Source: Costus lasius
Taxonomy: Eukaryota; Streptophyta; Magnoliopsida; Zingiberales; Costaceae
Length of the DNA: 64,000 bases
Reading direction: 5' to 3'
Assembly (NCBI GenBank): GCA_027563935.2
Contig: CM050453.2
Location: 83,798,665-83,862,664 of the forward strand
In this document: piece by piece, positions 43,933 through 55,765 of the stretch
How positions within the stretch are numbered: the stretch's first letter is position 1
How the letters are laid out: the number at the start of each line of letters is the position of its first letter
Notes under the pieces: model-generated
Seen by the model: the letters and a program-made list of their open reading frames with translations, nothing else
What the model was told of the DNA's origin: nothing
The model's database searches: none
Translations under genes and position numbers: made by a program

Positions 43933-44981
43933 TATGCAGACATAGTAAATTATCTTGTTGCTAGTGTTTTTCCTGTTGATTTGAGTTACCAAGGCAAGAA
44001 AAGATTTTTAGCTGATGTCAAACACTATTTTTGGGATGAGCCTTATGTTTTTAGAAGATATGCAGATGACATATTTAGAAGATGTATCCCCGAAGAAGAA
44101 ATCAAGGATATATTATTACAGTGTCATGGATCATCATATGGAGGGCATGCTAGTACTGAGAAAACTGTTTTTAAAGTGTTACAATCTGGATTTTATTGGC
44201 CCTCTTTTATTTAAAGATGCAAGAAATTTTATACTGTCTTATGATAGTTGTCAGAGGATGGGGAACATCAACAAGAGGAATGAGATGCCTCTGTCCACAA
44301 TACTTGAAGTTGAAATATTTGATGTTTGGGAAATTGATTTTATGGGACAGTTTCCATCGTCTGGAGGTAATAAGTATATACTCGTGGCGGTAGACTATGT
44401 TTCCAAGTGGGTGGAAGCCATTACTTCTCCTACTAATGATTATAGGGTTGTGGTTAAACTGTTTAAAAAGATTATCTTTCCACGATTTGGGATCCCACGA
44501 GTAGTAATTAGTGATGGAGGCTCTCACTTTATTGAACACAGATTTTCAGGTTTGCTTAGAAAATATAGGGTAAATCACAAAGTTGCAACACTTTACCATC
44601 CCCAAACAAGTGGACAAGTAAAAATATCAAATCGAGAGATTAAAGGGATATTGGAAAAAACAGTGTCAAGAACAAGGAAGGACTAGGCTTTCAAGCTTGA
44701 TGATGCGCTTTGGGCATACCGGACTGCTTTCAAAACACCAATAGGTATGTCCCCTTTTCAATTGATTTATGGAAAATCATGTCACCTTCCTGTAGAGCTC
44801 GAGCATAAGGCGTTCTGGGCGATCAGAGCATTGAATTTTGACTTGAAGAGCGCAAGTGAAAAACGAAAGTTACAATTGAACGAGCTTGATGAGATTAGAC
44901 TCTTTGCTTATGAAAATGCAAAGATCTATAAGGAGAGGACTAAAAGGTGGCATGATCGACACATACTCAGAAAGAAATTTC
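43933..44981 (+). pseudogene. Athila integrase (element B), core, catalytic Glu lost
   Basis: The zinc-finger region ([15 protein letters not shown] ... SYDSCQRMG) is frameshifted near 44205. The first Asp ([12 protein letters not shown]) and second Asp ([15 protein letters not shown]) are present, but the third motif reads [13 protein letters not shown], a Glu-to-Lys change at about 44620-44625 compared with QVEIS in element A. The TAG at 44684 fits TGG. The C-terminal part ([25 protein letters not shown], then [16 protein letters not shown]) is cut by the solo copia LTR. Confidence 0.9.
44977..44981. repeat. Solo copia LTR target duplication, left (ATTTC)
   Basis: ATTTC matches 46919-46923. 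Confidence 0.9.
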
Positions 44982-46918
44982 TGTTGGTGTATATGCCCTA
45001 TGACCTAGTTTTGGTCCACTTATGTACTACTTGACTTTGATATTTATATCATTCTGGCATTGTCGTTATCTGTGTTTGTTTACATCTGCGCATATGTACT
45101 GACATGATAATGTCCCTGGAGACAGATTGGATCTGTGCTCGAACTATAGTCCCCAGTCAATGTACCTTAGTGGATATGGGATAGCTATAGTACTTGTGAG
45201 ACTGGTATGTGGGCTGGTTAGGCACATGGTGCTAACGCAGACACATAGGGTATATCATTGGAGGATATACTGGATAGACCCGCTGTGAGGCTATGACTTG
45301 GTGTCATGAGTTATCCTCACAAGTGACAGGAGATGTATTGATCCCTTGACTTGAGGTCATTGATCATTCTATATAGTTAGGGACTTGCTTTGATACAACC
45401 TAACACCTCGCCGTAGTTGGGAGGTCATAACGGTTGTCATTGAGCACGTCACGACCCATATGAGAAGGTCAATGGACAAACAAAGGATTTGCCCCTTCCT
45501 TAAGGAAGTATGATATTCATGGAGCTCCTCTATGGTTCTATGACTGAGAGTGTATGGCCATACCCAGGTGAGAACCTGTTTTAGTCATAGCCATGTGATT
45601 GGGTGAAAACAAGTGGTGACACACTTGTCCAATCGGATATCAGTTCGGCAAACAGACTGTAATGCATCTGTACCTAGTTGCGATGATGGGGATGTCGATG
45701 TCGATATCCATTCCAATGACCTGGGTAGCAGCGATGCACTGCTAGGTACCACTCACTGCTTGTGGTGACCTTTGGTCAGCACTGCCAGCGTCAGAGGAAC
45801 CTACAGGGTCGCACACCTTGATACTTGAGTTCTCGTATTGATCGGGAAGCCTTATGATCGAGTTATTGGATAACTCGGGTCTAATTGGGAGATTTCATCT
45901 ACGCCAATGGGCCTGATGAGATGGAAGAATGTTATTGGAGCCAAACTTCATTTTTGGCAGGTTGACCCGTATTTGACCATGGTTGGTCACATTAGATTAG
46001 GGTTACATTGGATTGGATCCAAATGCTTAATCAACCCATGTGATGAAGTTTGGGCTAGCTCATTATCCAATGAAGCCCAATAACAAGTACTCATGAAGAG
46101 AAGAGAGGCTAAAAGGGTATAATGGGGAGAAACCCAACCCCATTGGCGCCTAAGGGGCATAATGGGGTTAGGGTGGCAAAATTGCTTCATTAAGGAAGTA
46201 ATTGGCGCCTAGCCCTTCTCCCATTGATGGTATGAATGCCTTTAAGGCATGTCTTGGGCTGATATGGTGTTTAGGCAATTATGGATAGGTTGAATGAGAT
46301 TTATGGTAAAGTCTTGGAGACTTTCCTTGCATCAAACATCCTCATCCTAGCCCTACACTTGTCATGATCCTAGCCCTTGCCCTAACCGCCTCTTGCCCTA
46401 TATATGTGACCCTAGCCGCCCCCTCTTAAGATGATTCATCCTTGGAGGCGTGAACACATCAAGAGGGGCGAGAGCAAGGAACAAAGGTGGCACAACCTCT
46501 TCCTCTTCCATCAAGTGGCCGCAAGTCTTCTTCCTTTCTTCTTCTTGGCGCAAGTGAAGAAAGCTCTTGACGGTTTCCTCTCCTCTTCATCCTCTTTGGC
46601 GCATCCCTCCTTAGTGGTGGCGCAAGGTGATTGGAGCATCTCCCTAAGGCTTGGATCTTCTTCCCGAGGCTAGCACCGGGTGTGGAAGAAGAGGACTCAA
46701 GAGATCCGTGTGTGTGAGACTGCAGAGGGCGCCTGCATCGACATCACTCCAAACCGCTCTTAAGGTATTTCCTAACTCATCGTGTCGACTCTCTTGCTTG
46801 CGATCTTCACTGGGTTTTTGGGACCAGCCTGTTTCGGGGACATTCTTCTGCTGTGCAATGTATGTATGTATGTCTATGACTCTGAAAAATTGTAAAATGT
46901 CCCCGGGGTTTCCCAACA
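44982..46918 (+). repeat. Solo copia LTR in element B integrase
   Basis: It starts TGTTGGTGTATATGCCC and ends GGTTTCCCAACA, with ATTTC on both sides. It is 1937 bp and homologous over its whole length to the copia LTR at 13398-15464. Larger differences lie in the segments around 46110-46560. No internal sequence remains. The ORFs inside it are not supported. Confidence 0.95.
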
Positions 46919-47182
46919 ATTTCAACCAGGTGACTTCGTTCTTTTGTTTAATTCTAGATTGAGGCTTTTTCCCGGTAAGCTTAAATCTCGTTGATCTGGA
47001 CCTTTTCAGGTGAAGAAGACCTATCCATATGGAGCAGTTGATATCTGGAGTGACGAGAAGGGAGTGTTTAAAGTTAATGGCCAAATATTGAAACACTACT
47101 ACCATGAAGAGCAGATTGAAGAAGGAGAGAGTTTTCTACTTGATGAACCACAAGCAAATCTGAGTGCAGAACGGTCAAGCTA
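46919..47182 (+). pseudogene. Athila integrase C-terminus (element B)
   Basis: Integrase resumes after the solo LTR with the motif equivalent to [18 protein letters not shown] of element A, split over frames. VDIWSDEKGVFKVNGQILKHYYHEE is followed by a stop at about 47180. The duplicated ATTTC belongs to the target site. Confidence 0.82.
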
Positions 47183-47203
47183 ATGACCATTAAATTAGCG
47201 CTT

Positions 47204-47221
47204 CTTGGGAGGCAACCCAAG
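47204..47221 (+). repeat. Post-pol hairpin (element B)
   Basis: CTTGGG-AGGCAA-CCCAAG forms a 6-bp stem, 22 bases or so after the pol stop. It is identical in elements A (7734) and B' (57244) and nearly so in D (19948). Confidence 0.75.
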
Positions 47222-48141
47222 CACTTTTTCTTTTGTTTTTAGTTTATTTTTGTCTTAATTTGTTTTGTTTAGGATTAATTTTTCTTTTTCTCGTTTTTTA
47301 GGTATGTTTTTCAGAGATTTTCCTGATTTTTGACACATTACGGTACTGCCATAATTTTTATTACGGTACCGTAATTCCATGTTAATTCTCTACAGAAAGA
47401 TTTACTAAATTACGGCACTATCGTGATAAATTTTACATGTTGTAATTTTTGTCCATTTTCATCCAGAAAGTTCTGAGATTTCTGAGCATTTTACGGCAGT
47501 GCCGTGGTGATTTTCACGGTACCGTATTTTCGGATGATTTTGACCAGAAAGTTTTTGAGTTTTTGTGGAGATTACGGCAGTGCCGTGATGCTTTTCATGG
47601 TACCGTAAAACCGGAACATTTTCTTACATAAACTTTTGGATTTTTCGAACGAAATATGGTAGTGCCGTAATTGTCTTCACGGTGCCGTAATCTAACATTT
47701 TACTCTGCCGAGAGTTGCTGCGATTTTACGGTACTATCGTAATTCCATTACGGTACCATAATTTGGCCGATCCCACGCAATTTTGGTGCCGTATTTAGGG
47801 TTCGGCGCCGTGTTTATAGGGTTTCTTCACTCGATTTCACGCCGACCTCTGAGTTTCTTCGATTCCTTACTTCCCTAAACCCTCTTGCGACCTTTCCTAA
47901 CCAGTTTCTACCGATTTCTACCTGGGATTTGAGAGATTTCGAACTCGATTGTGCCAGCCTGCTGTTCTTCCGCCGAATTTTTGCCCCTTTTGTTTTCTCT
48001 CGTCCTAGCTTCGATTGAGCTGCTTTCAGCTCCAGAAGGCTTCGAAGGAGGTAGAAGATCATCCCTCAAGTTGGTTGGAAGCTCGATTGCAGCTTAGAAA
48101 TCCAGATTTGAAGCTCGATTTCGCCCCTGTGGAAGCTCTGT
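47222..48141 (+). repeat. Pol-env spacer with palindrome array (element B)
   Basis: Dyads of both types seen in the LTR recur at 47336-47770, for example ACGGTACCGTAATT at about 47365 and ACGGCAGTGCCGT around 47494 and 47574. Spacers have CAGAAAG words as in the LTR. 47800-48140 is pyrimidine-rich and lacks a supported ORF. Confidence 0.8.
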
Positions 48142-48902
48142 TTGCCATTTGGTAAAAACACTATTCATTCCAGTTTCTTCTTAAATTTGAGATCTTTTAC
48201 TTCCATCATCATGTCACCGGTCAAGAGAATGGTTTCTAAGAGGAAAGGGAAGGCCCCAGCTGAAGCTCCAGTGCCTCCACCAAACCCTTTTCGTATCATC
48301 TTCAAGGATGAAGTTCAGGAACAAAGGTATAATCAACTTCTTACCAGACGCATTGTTAAAACCAAATATACTGATACACGAGCATTGGAGCTCTTGGGAT
48401 TGAAAGAGGATGTGTTGTGGATGTTTGACCGCATTGCTTCAGGACAATTTTTTGACATGACTCCCCAAACCTATCTACCTATAGTATTGGAATTTCTTAG
48501 TAGTTTAGAGGTAGATTGGGATGAGTATGAAGATCGTTTAGCTGAAGGAGAGATCAGATTCAGGATGGCTAACGAAGATAGGAGGCTCACATTTAAAGAT
48601 ATTCAACGCATCTTCCATCTTCCAGAGAGAGGACGCACAGAGCCACCAATTGGATTCATTGAGAATGTCTTTTGGAATCAGATCACAGCAGAGACCTGAT
48701 TTTCACCTTCATTAGCCAGAGCCACAAGCATCTCAAACCCGTGTGTCAGATATGCCCACCGAGTTCTTGCACATACCATCTTCGGGCGAGGAGATAGCGA
48801 TGGTATGGTTCGTCATACTAAGTTATTTTTTCTTTGGTGCATGCTTCATGGATATATTGTAGATGTGGCTTTCTTCTTCATGAAACATTTGGATAAGGTG
48901 GC
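48142..48902 (+). pseudogene. Athila ORF1/env-like protein (element B), interrupted by C
   Basis: The frame starts at 48142, with a better-placed ATG at 48211 (MSPVKRMVSKRKGKAPAEAP). It has basic and proline-rich N-terminal residues, then QRYNQLLTRRIVKTKY, ALELLGLKEDVLWMFDRIASGQF, TYLPIVLEFLSSLEVDWD and RRLTFKDIQRIFHLPERG. After a stop near 48699, LFFLWCMLHGYIVDVAFFFMKHLDKVAD continues the family pattern to the insertion point of C. This is the same domain as in element A. Its role is unknown. It is called env-like from position only, and no signal peptide is seen. Confidence 0.8.
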
Positions 48903-49485
48903 TGATAGGCTTTCGCAAGTGCACAGAATTATCGAAGTAATAAAAAGATTATCGTTCCCAACGAGGACTGTGAAGTTAAGTACCGACTTCTTGACTTGTT
49001 TCAATCTAAGCAAACCAAATATGCTGTGGTGCTGAACTTCTAAATACGAACAATTCAAAAGCAGCTTTTTAGAGGATTCAAGTTCTAAGAGAATCGGGAT
49101 TTCTGGGTTTCACCACACTGACTATTATAAATCTTATAAAGACAACTCAATCAATAGAAAATATTTATCATGAAAGGAACTTCTCCTAATGTACATATCA
49201 CCTCCTATCGGAGTGTAATACGGTGTTTAATTAAGTTAACTCCCTACTCTCGTGACAGTTAACCTAACTCAACCCATTAAGTTCAATGAAAAGCTGTTAA
49301 ATCCTTCAGACAAATCCAACCTACTCTCGTGATTGGATTCGAAGGTTCAATTGAAATAGATCGGACGTTGTGATTCACCTCTCGGTATTTCTCGCAACGT
49401 CTAAAGCGCAATTATATGTGGCCAAGGTAAATTATGAAATTAATACAACTTCAATCAAATCATGATAATAAATTCGTATAAAAAG

Positions 49486-49490
49486 AGTAT
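49486..49490. repeat. B'' target duplication, left (AGTAT)
   Basis: AGTAT matches 51550-51554 after B''. Confidence 0.85.
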
Positions 49491-51549
49491 TAATGACACC
49501 AAAATATATAGTATATTTTGTATCATTTTAGATATCTTTTCTTGCTAAATTGAAGATCTTATTACTTGTTTTCATGCTAAATTCATCGAATATTGCAAAG
49601 TCTACTTCTATTTTGGTTTTTCACGATTTTTAGGTAAAAAGGCATTATTTCAAGGAGTTTTCAAGCAAAATCAAACACATAGAAGAGTTACCATCATCAA
49701 GAGGAGATCACCCAAGAAATTTCACGTAAAACGGAGCAACTCAAAAAATTACGACAGTGTCGTAACCTATTTTACGGTACCGTATTTTCATACGCTACCG
49801 TAAAATCCGAGCCACTGCCGTATTTTGAGGAGTTTCCCGAACATAAGATTTTTTGGATTTTACGGCAGTACCGTAAACCAGATTACGATACCGTATTTCA
49901 GAACGCTTCAGAACAGAAACTTTGCTTGATTTTACGGCACCGCCGTAAAGGATTACACGGGCCATATTTTCCAGTCACTTCCGAACAGAGAGTTCAGCCG
50001 ATTTTATGGCAGTATCGTAAACTAGATTACGGTGCCGTATTACCCAGACAACATCAGATTAGAAAACTCGACCGATTTTATGACAGTGCCGTAAACTATT
50101 ACACTATCGTATTTCTGTTGTTAAATGCGATTTTTAGGTCAATTTTGAAGTCCGATTCTTGCAGAGACGATTGCGGGCGATCCAGAGGTTTATATTCGAA
50201 GCTGTAAGAAGCAATCAAGGAGCCTTGGACGAGGGGATTACACACACACCGAAAGCCCCAATTTTCATCGACTGTCAAGGGAGAAATCATGATTCACGCC
50301 GCCGCGACCAATCCAGACCACCTCCTGCCGTGATTTTCATACTGAAGCTTCGTCTGGAGGAGGAGACAATGTGCCAGAAGTTTTAGAAGAGAAGGAGATC
50401 AATTTGAAGAGGAATCGAGGAAAGAAGAAGGACAGCCAGTGTTCACCGAGAGCTTTTGAAATTACGGCCGTGAAATACTTCACAGCCGTCCTGTATTTTC
50501 CCAAAACTCTTCTTTTACTGATTTTTGAACTTCTAAAATTATGGAATATTGTATTTTCTCCACCATGCTAGCTTAAACTACTTTTGGGACATGGGGGAGT
50601 AATTCACTTGATTTTTAATGACTAGATGACTATTTTTGTTTCACTATTTCGTTGCGTTTAATCTTAGCATGATGATTTTGTTCATGTGATATTTGTGCTT
50701 AGACTCTCTATAGATCCATGTTACTAATCATGTTTTTAGAATTTTCGCTATTGACTGAAAGGTAATTGCTTGAGAATTCAGAACCCTAGAATTGCATATT
50801 ATGAACCCTTCCTTAGGTTAGATCCAATTTGTTCAGCTCTAGTAGATTAATTGCCATGATAATAACATGAATCTATAGATCGAGTCTAATTGTCAAACGT
50901 GGAGATCTTGCACGAAAGTGGGGATCGGAACGTTGGAGATCCATGAGTAAAACTAGTGTTGAGGCTCGGATGCACGAAAGTGATCCTTGAGATTCCACTA
51001 GAGATTATCAACCTAGAATTCAGATGCACAAAAGTGATCCTTTGAGTTCATTGATTGATGATTTACTTATCTTCAGAGTTGGGACGAATCTTGCGCAAAA
51101 GCGAAGATTAATCCCTGCATGGTTGTTAGCACGAGAGTGAAGCAATCCTTTTATTAAGTAATTTGCATCTTCATCAAGATAAAATTAAACTGACGAATTC
51201 TTTATTCATGTCTAGTCATAGAAATTATAGGGAATGAAACCCTAGTCCTAGTTTTCTCTCCGACAGTATTCTTCCGTGTGTTTGCGATATTTGCTTGACT
51301 TTCATTCGACTACCTAGATAGTAAGAAATCAATTGATCAGTACTTGACAACATATGTCTCTATGGGTTCGATATCTTCTTTATTACTTTGAGTATTCATG
51401 CATTTGCAGGCACTACAAGTTAGGGACAACAAGTTTTTGGAGCCATGCCAGGGAGTGACAATAGCCCTGTACGCCAATACCTTTGGCCGCGACCCCTGAA
51501 ACGAGTCTACCTGCTTGTATTTAAAAGTGTGTCCTTTCGGATCACAACA
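49491..51549 (+). mobile_element. Collapsed family-B element B''
   Basis: A nearly complete family-B LTR (49491-51431, beginning TAATGACACC) is followed by a damaged PBS (TGGAGCCATGCCAGGGA, from 51438), about 100 bases, and the last bases of a second LTR (CTTTCGGATCACAACA). AGTAT flanks both ends. The element therefore lost almost all of its internal region and most of one LTR while keeping both outer ends. It carries the dyad array at 49745-50115 and the hairpin at 50464-50489. It sits in the LTR of element C. Confidence 0.88.
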
Positions 51550-51554
51550 AGTAT
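51550..51554. repeat. B'' target duplication, right (AGTAT)
   Basis: AGTAT is identical to 49486-49490. C-family LTR sequence resumes directly after it (AATAAGGATTAATTC, matching 24190 onward). Confidence 0.85.
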
Positions 51555-53870
51555 GAATAAGGATTAATTCATAAAAGTCAGCAGGCTAAGCCCTAAATCC
51601 CGAAACAATGATCTACTCACTCATGTTCTTAAGGAAATACATGCTTGAGTGATGAATAAGCATAGATCTAGTAAAAATCGCAAAGAATTCACAAAGACAA
51701 CAATAAAACTCGCTTCCCCTCGATCTGGAGATGAAGAGTAGAAAATCAATCATTGCTTTTGCGTGAAATCTCATCGAAATTTTGCTCAGAAATCAACTTT
51801 CGCCCTTGTCGCCGCTGCCCTTTGTGTTCGTCCGAAAAAGCTCCCTCAACCTTCAAAAAATCTGATCTTTTATAGTTAGACCCATTTGGAACCCATTAGC
51901 GAACGTTTCTGCAAAGTCTGGTTCAAATCCGGCTCGAATCGGTGGAGAATCGAGTGAAAAACTCGTCGGGCGGACGTTTTCACGGTTCGTTACATGTTCA
52001 CGGCCACGGCCGTAATTCTTTCTGTGTGTACAGGCCTTATGTCACAGAAATATTCACGGACCATAATGGAATTATGGCTTCGCCCGTGAAAGTTTCTATG
52101 CATTCCAACACTTAGCCGTTTTTTGCCCACTACTCGAACTCGAAATTACGGCCGACCCAGAATTACGGCTAAGGCCAAAATTCTCGCGTTCTTCACTATT
52201 TCAACTCCAAATTCAACGTGTAAGCTCGTGATCTCCTTGGTAATCATGCTTTGGCTTCAAAACTCGTGAAATCCTCATTTTTTGGGTCATTTTACCTACA
52301 TTTTCATATAAACCAAGAAAAGTGAAGATTCTGTGCCAAATGAAGTAAAAGCATCGAAATAAGCACAAAATCATGCATATAAGCCCAAAATATGATCTAA
52401 AATATAGGTAAAAATATGATGAAAATGCAACACATCAAAATACTCTAGACTTAGAATTTTGCTTGTCCTCAAGCAATACATCAATATGAATAAAGAATGT
52501 AAAGATAAGGAATACTCATCAGTTTTACCATCAATAAATCCCTTGGTCTACATTTCAAGCTGCAACCTTATCAGAACATAGATAATTTAAGAGAAATCAC
52601 AGTAGAAATAAACTGTCAAGAATTTACAATCTAATAAAGATAAAATTCACAAGTCATGCTATAATGTTCATTCAACACATATCTAAAATCAAATACTTTT
52701 TGGTTTAATAAATCTGCCTTGATCAATAGATAAAGATTTATTTCAAGTCATTTGGTGAAACTATAGATAAGAGATTTTTAGTGCAATTTGGTCCTTAAAC
52801 TGTTATTCATCATAACGTTGTTTAAGGTATACTGCAAAATAGTATAATATAACACATGGTCTCAATCATAAGTCAGAGGAATTTTTCACTAAGCCTATAG
52901 CTTTCTGTTTTTCTTATTTTCTTTTTTTTTAGACTTCAACTCATGTCTTTGGTTCCACTGCCAACCTTTTCGCAATGCCAAGTAGAGGAGTCAAAATATC
53001 ATTTTTTTTAATAAAAATATGGAAAAAGCCGGCCAGTGTCAACCCATAACCTCATATTATGCTACCAGAGGAGTTATAGCAAATCTCAAGTTAAATATGT
53101 AAATCACCAAATTTCTATCCATAAAAATCACTATTAAATCAAAGGAAAATAAATTAAACTTGAAGTATAAGGATTACCATGCACATGTTGTGTAAACATA
53201 CAACAATTCCTATGTAAACTTTATCAATACCAGAATCGATCTTACTCAACAATTTAAGTTTTCATGGAATCTCAAAATTCTCTAAATCATCAAATTAAAT
53301 GCCCAAAATGCTTCCTAAGTTCAAAATTAAGGATAAAATGAATCTGATTAATCCTTAACAATCTTAAACATTCAAAAATTCATATCAGTAAAACTTTGAA
53401 AGAATAGCAAAATATGAAAAAGGACACCCTAGACTTAAATTGTTGCATATGTATAAACATTGAATCAATGAAAGATTTCAGAAAAAATTTTGCAAGAGTT
53501 CCCTCTATATTATTGGCGATACCCTGTACAGTTATATCAAAAGTATGAAATACAGCTCAGAAAAATCCGAAAAATATACCATATCAAAGATATTCAAGTT
53601 TTACATGATAATCAACTTTCAAACATCAAATATTGTCAAGTTTTATCATTCAAATCACAGTTTACCATACTTAGTTACTATTTACACTAAATATCAAAGA
53701 ATATATCAAAATCAATCTAGAATGCACAAACTCATCAACACAGCATCAAAGATCATCATATGCCATCCCAAACACACAATGAATACCAAATATTTATAGA
53801 ACCATCCTATCCACACCATGTCCAGCATCCCTAAGTCTAATACCGTCATGTATGTACAATAACAAGTCTA

Positions 53871-53875
53871 ATGTC
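53871..53875. repeat. Candidate left target site of B' (ATGTC)
   Basis: ATGTC precedes the TG of the B' 5' LTR. No right partner is visible because the array runs on into internal sequence and then an inverted junction. Confidence 0.4.
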
Positions 53876-55742
53876 TGATGACACAAAAATTTATAGTATA
53901 TTTTGTGTCATTTCATTGCTCTTTTTGTGTCATATTTATACTATTTTGCTTATTTTTATGCCTTTTTATCAAATATTATGGAATCTACTTCTTTTCTAGT
54001 TTTTCATGATTTTTAGGTTAAAAAGGACATATTTTTAATGGATTTTGGAAGATTTGAGCACACCAATGGATTCCAGATGCCGAGACAAAGATGCCAGTCA
54101 ATTTTCATGCAAATCAGAGCATTAGACGAAATTACGGCAGGGCCATAATTTATATTACGGTACCATAATTTCGAGTACTGCCATAATAATGGACCACTGC
54201 CATAATTTGGGAGAGTTTTCATACATAAAAATTTGTAAAAATTATGGCACTACCGTAATTATTTCCTCGGTACCGTATTTTGAGGCGATTTCCGATCTGA
54301 GAGATTTGGAGAAAATACGGTACGACCATAAATAATTTCACGGTACCGTAATTCTGGTCGAATCCTGTACAGAAGACTTTAAGGAAAATACGGTACTGCC
54401 GTAACCATTTCCACAGCCATAATTCTATTCCTGGCACGCGATTTTCATGGTCAAATTGAAGTCCGATTTTTGCGCGATTGATTGCGGTTGATCCAGACCC
54501 TTAAATTCAAAGCTGTAAGAAGAAAAAAGAGAGCCTCCGAGGAGGAGAACACGCCGAGGGTGAAAGCCCTAATTTTCATCAACTATTAAGGGAGAAATCG
54601 AGTTTTTCACCGCCACCCTAGGTTTCGCTATCGGAAAGCGTACAGCGCATCTCCGACCGTGAAATTTGAGGGGAAGCTTCGCTTGGAGGAGGAAATGAAA
54701 CCCCAGAAGTTTCAGAGAGAAAGGATCTCGATCGGAGGAGAAATCAACGAAAGAGTGGGCACCAGCACTATTCACCGTGATTCTTGGAGCAAATTACGGC
54801 TGTAATAGAAATTACAGCCGTGCTATAAAGTTGTTTTCCCCTTTTCTCTTCGATTTCTGATCTTATGAAATTATGGTTTATTGTAACTCTTTTTCCATGC
54901 TAACTTAAACCTTTTATGGGACATGGTGGAGTAATTCCTTTTGATTTCTTAATGACTAGATGATTTTTCCATTATTTCGTCAGTATAATTTTGTTATGAT
55001 AATTTTACTTATGTGACGATTGCCTATAATTCTTCATAGTTTTCTTATTATCATTCATGTTTTAGAGTTTTCGTAATATGGCCTGAAAGATGATTTGCTT
55101 AAGAACTTGGAACCCTAAAATTGAATATTAGGAACTCACCGTAAGAAATTAGGTTAGTTCTTATTTCTTGATTTTAGAAGAATAATTGCCATGTTGAATA
55201 ATTTGAATCTAGGATTGAGTTATTTTGTTAAACGTGAAGATCTTGTGCGAAAGTGAGGATCGGAACGTTGGAGAACCATAAGTAGAACTTGTGCTAAGAC
55301 TTGGATGCACGAAAGTGATCCTTGAGATTCCATTTGAGATAATCAACTTAGAATTCAGATGCACGAAAGTGATCCTTGAGTTCTTTGATTGATGATTTAC
55401 TTATTTTCAGCATGGGATAGATCTTGCGCGAAAGTGAGGATCGGTCGCCTGTATGATTGTCTGCACGAAAGTGAGACAATCCTTTTATGAAGTAAATTAT
55501 ATCTTTATCACGATGAAATTAGACTGACGAACATCTTTTCATGTCTAGTCATGGAAATTAAAGTGAGTGAAACCCTAGTCCCAGTTTCTCTCTGATTTCG
55601 TGTTCTTTCTATCATTTACTTGCATTATAATTGATTGCTTGGCTAGTAAGAATACAACTAATTAGTACTTAATATGTAGGTCTCTGTGGGTTCGATATCT
55701 TAATTATTACTTCGAGTATCCGTGCACTTGCGGATAACAACA
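53876..55742 (+). repeat. First LTR of B'
   Basis: It begins TGATGACACAAAAATTTATAG and ends GGATAACAACA, 1867 bp. Dyads lie at about 54135-54425 and the LTR hairpin (11-bp arms, loop AGAA) at 54796-54821, followed by CTATAAAG. CACGAAAGTGATCC-type repeats occur at about 55300-55480. Confidence 0.9.
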
Positions 55743-55747
55743 AGTTT

Positions 55748-55765
55748 TGGCGCCGTTGCCGGGGA
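55748..55765 (+). promoter_or_regulatory. Primer-binding site, tRNA-Asp type (B')
   Basis: TGGCGCCGTTGCCGGGGA is a perfect complement to the last 18 bases of plant tRNA-Asp(GUC) as recalled. Confidence 0.9.

Larger units (their letters stand above)
37880..48902 (+). mobile_element. Athila-type Ty3/gypsy element B (visible part)
   Basis: This element has a 5' LTR, PBS, gag, pro, RT, RNase H and integrase, then a post-pol hairpin, a dyad-rich spacer and an env-like ORF. It inserted into the gag of element F; the five bases before it are ATATG. It is interrupted by a solo copia LTR in integrase and by element C in the env-like ORF. Its own 3' LTR is not identified in the window. Coding parts carry many C-to-T type stops. 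Confidence 0.88.
48903..53870 (-). mobile_element. Athila C-family element C (3' LTR and internal end)
   Basis: On the minus strand this is a 3' LTR (52437-48903, broken by B''), the polypurine region and TTGCTTGAGGACAAGC (about 52438-52480), the GGCACT/GGTACC module (about 52930-53000), and a second purine-rich motif at about 53415-53445. It is the same family as C' (23597-26075). It inserted in the env-like ORF of B; GTGGC precedes it, but the matching right copy was not found. Its right side is taken over by B' at 53876. No coding domain is recognised. Confidence 0.78.

Noticed and set aside
48898..48902. GTGGC as a confirmed target duplication for element C
   Set aside because: The matching copy was not found on the right side, which has been taken over by B' at 53876.
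54823..54829. CTATAAAG after the LTR hairpin as the LTR TATA box
   Set aside because: Other family-B LTRs do not keep the motif (38833 onward reads CTGCTTTGTAAC), so promoter status is not supported.
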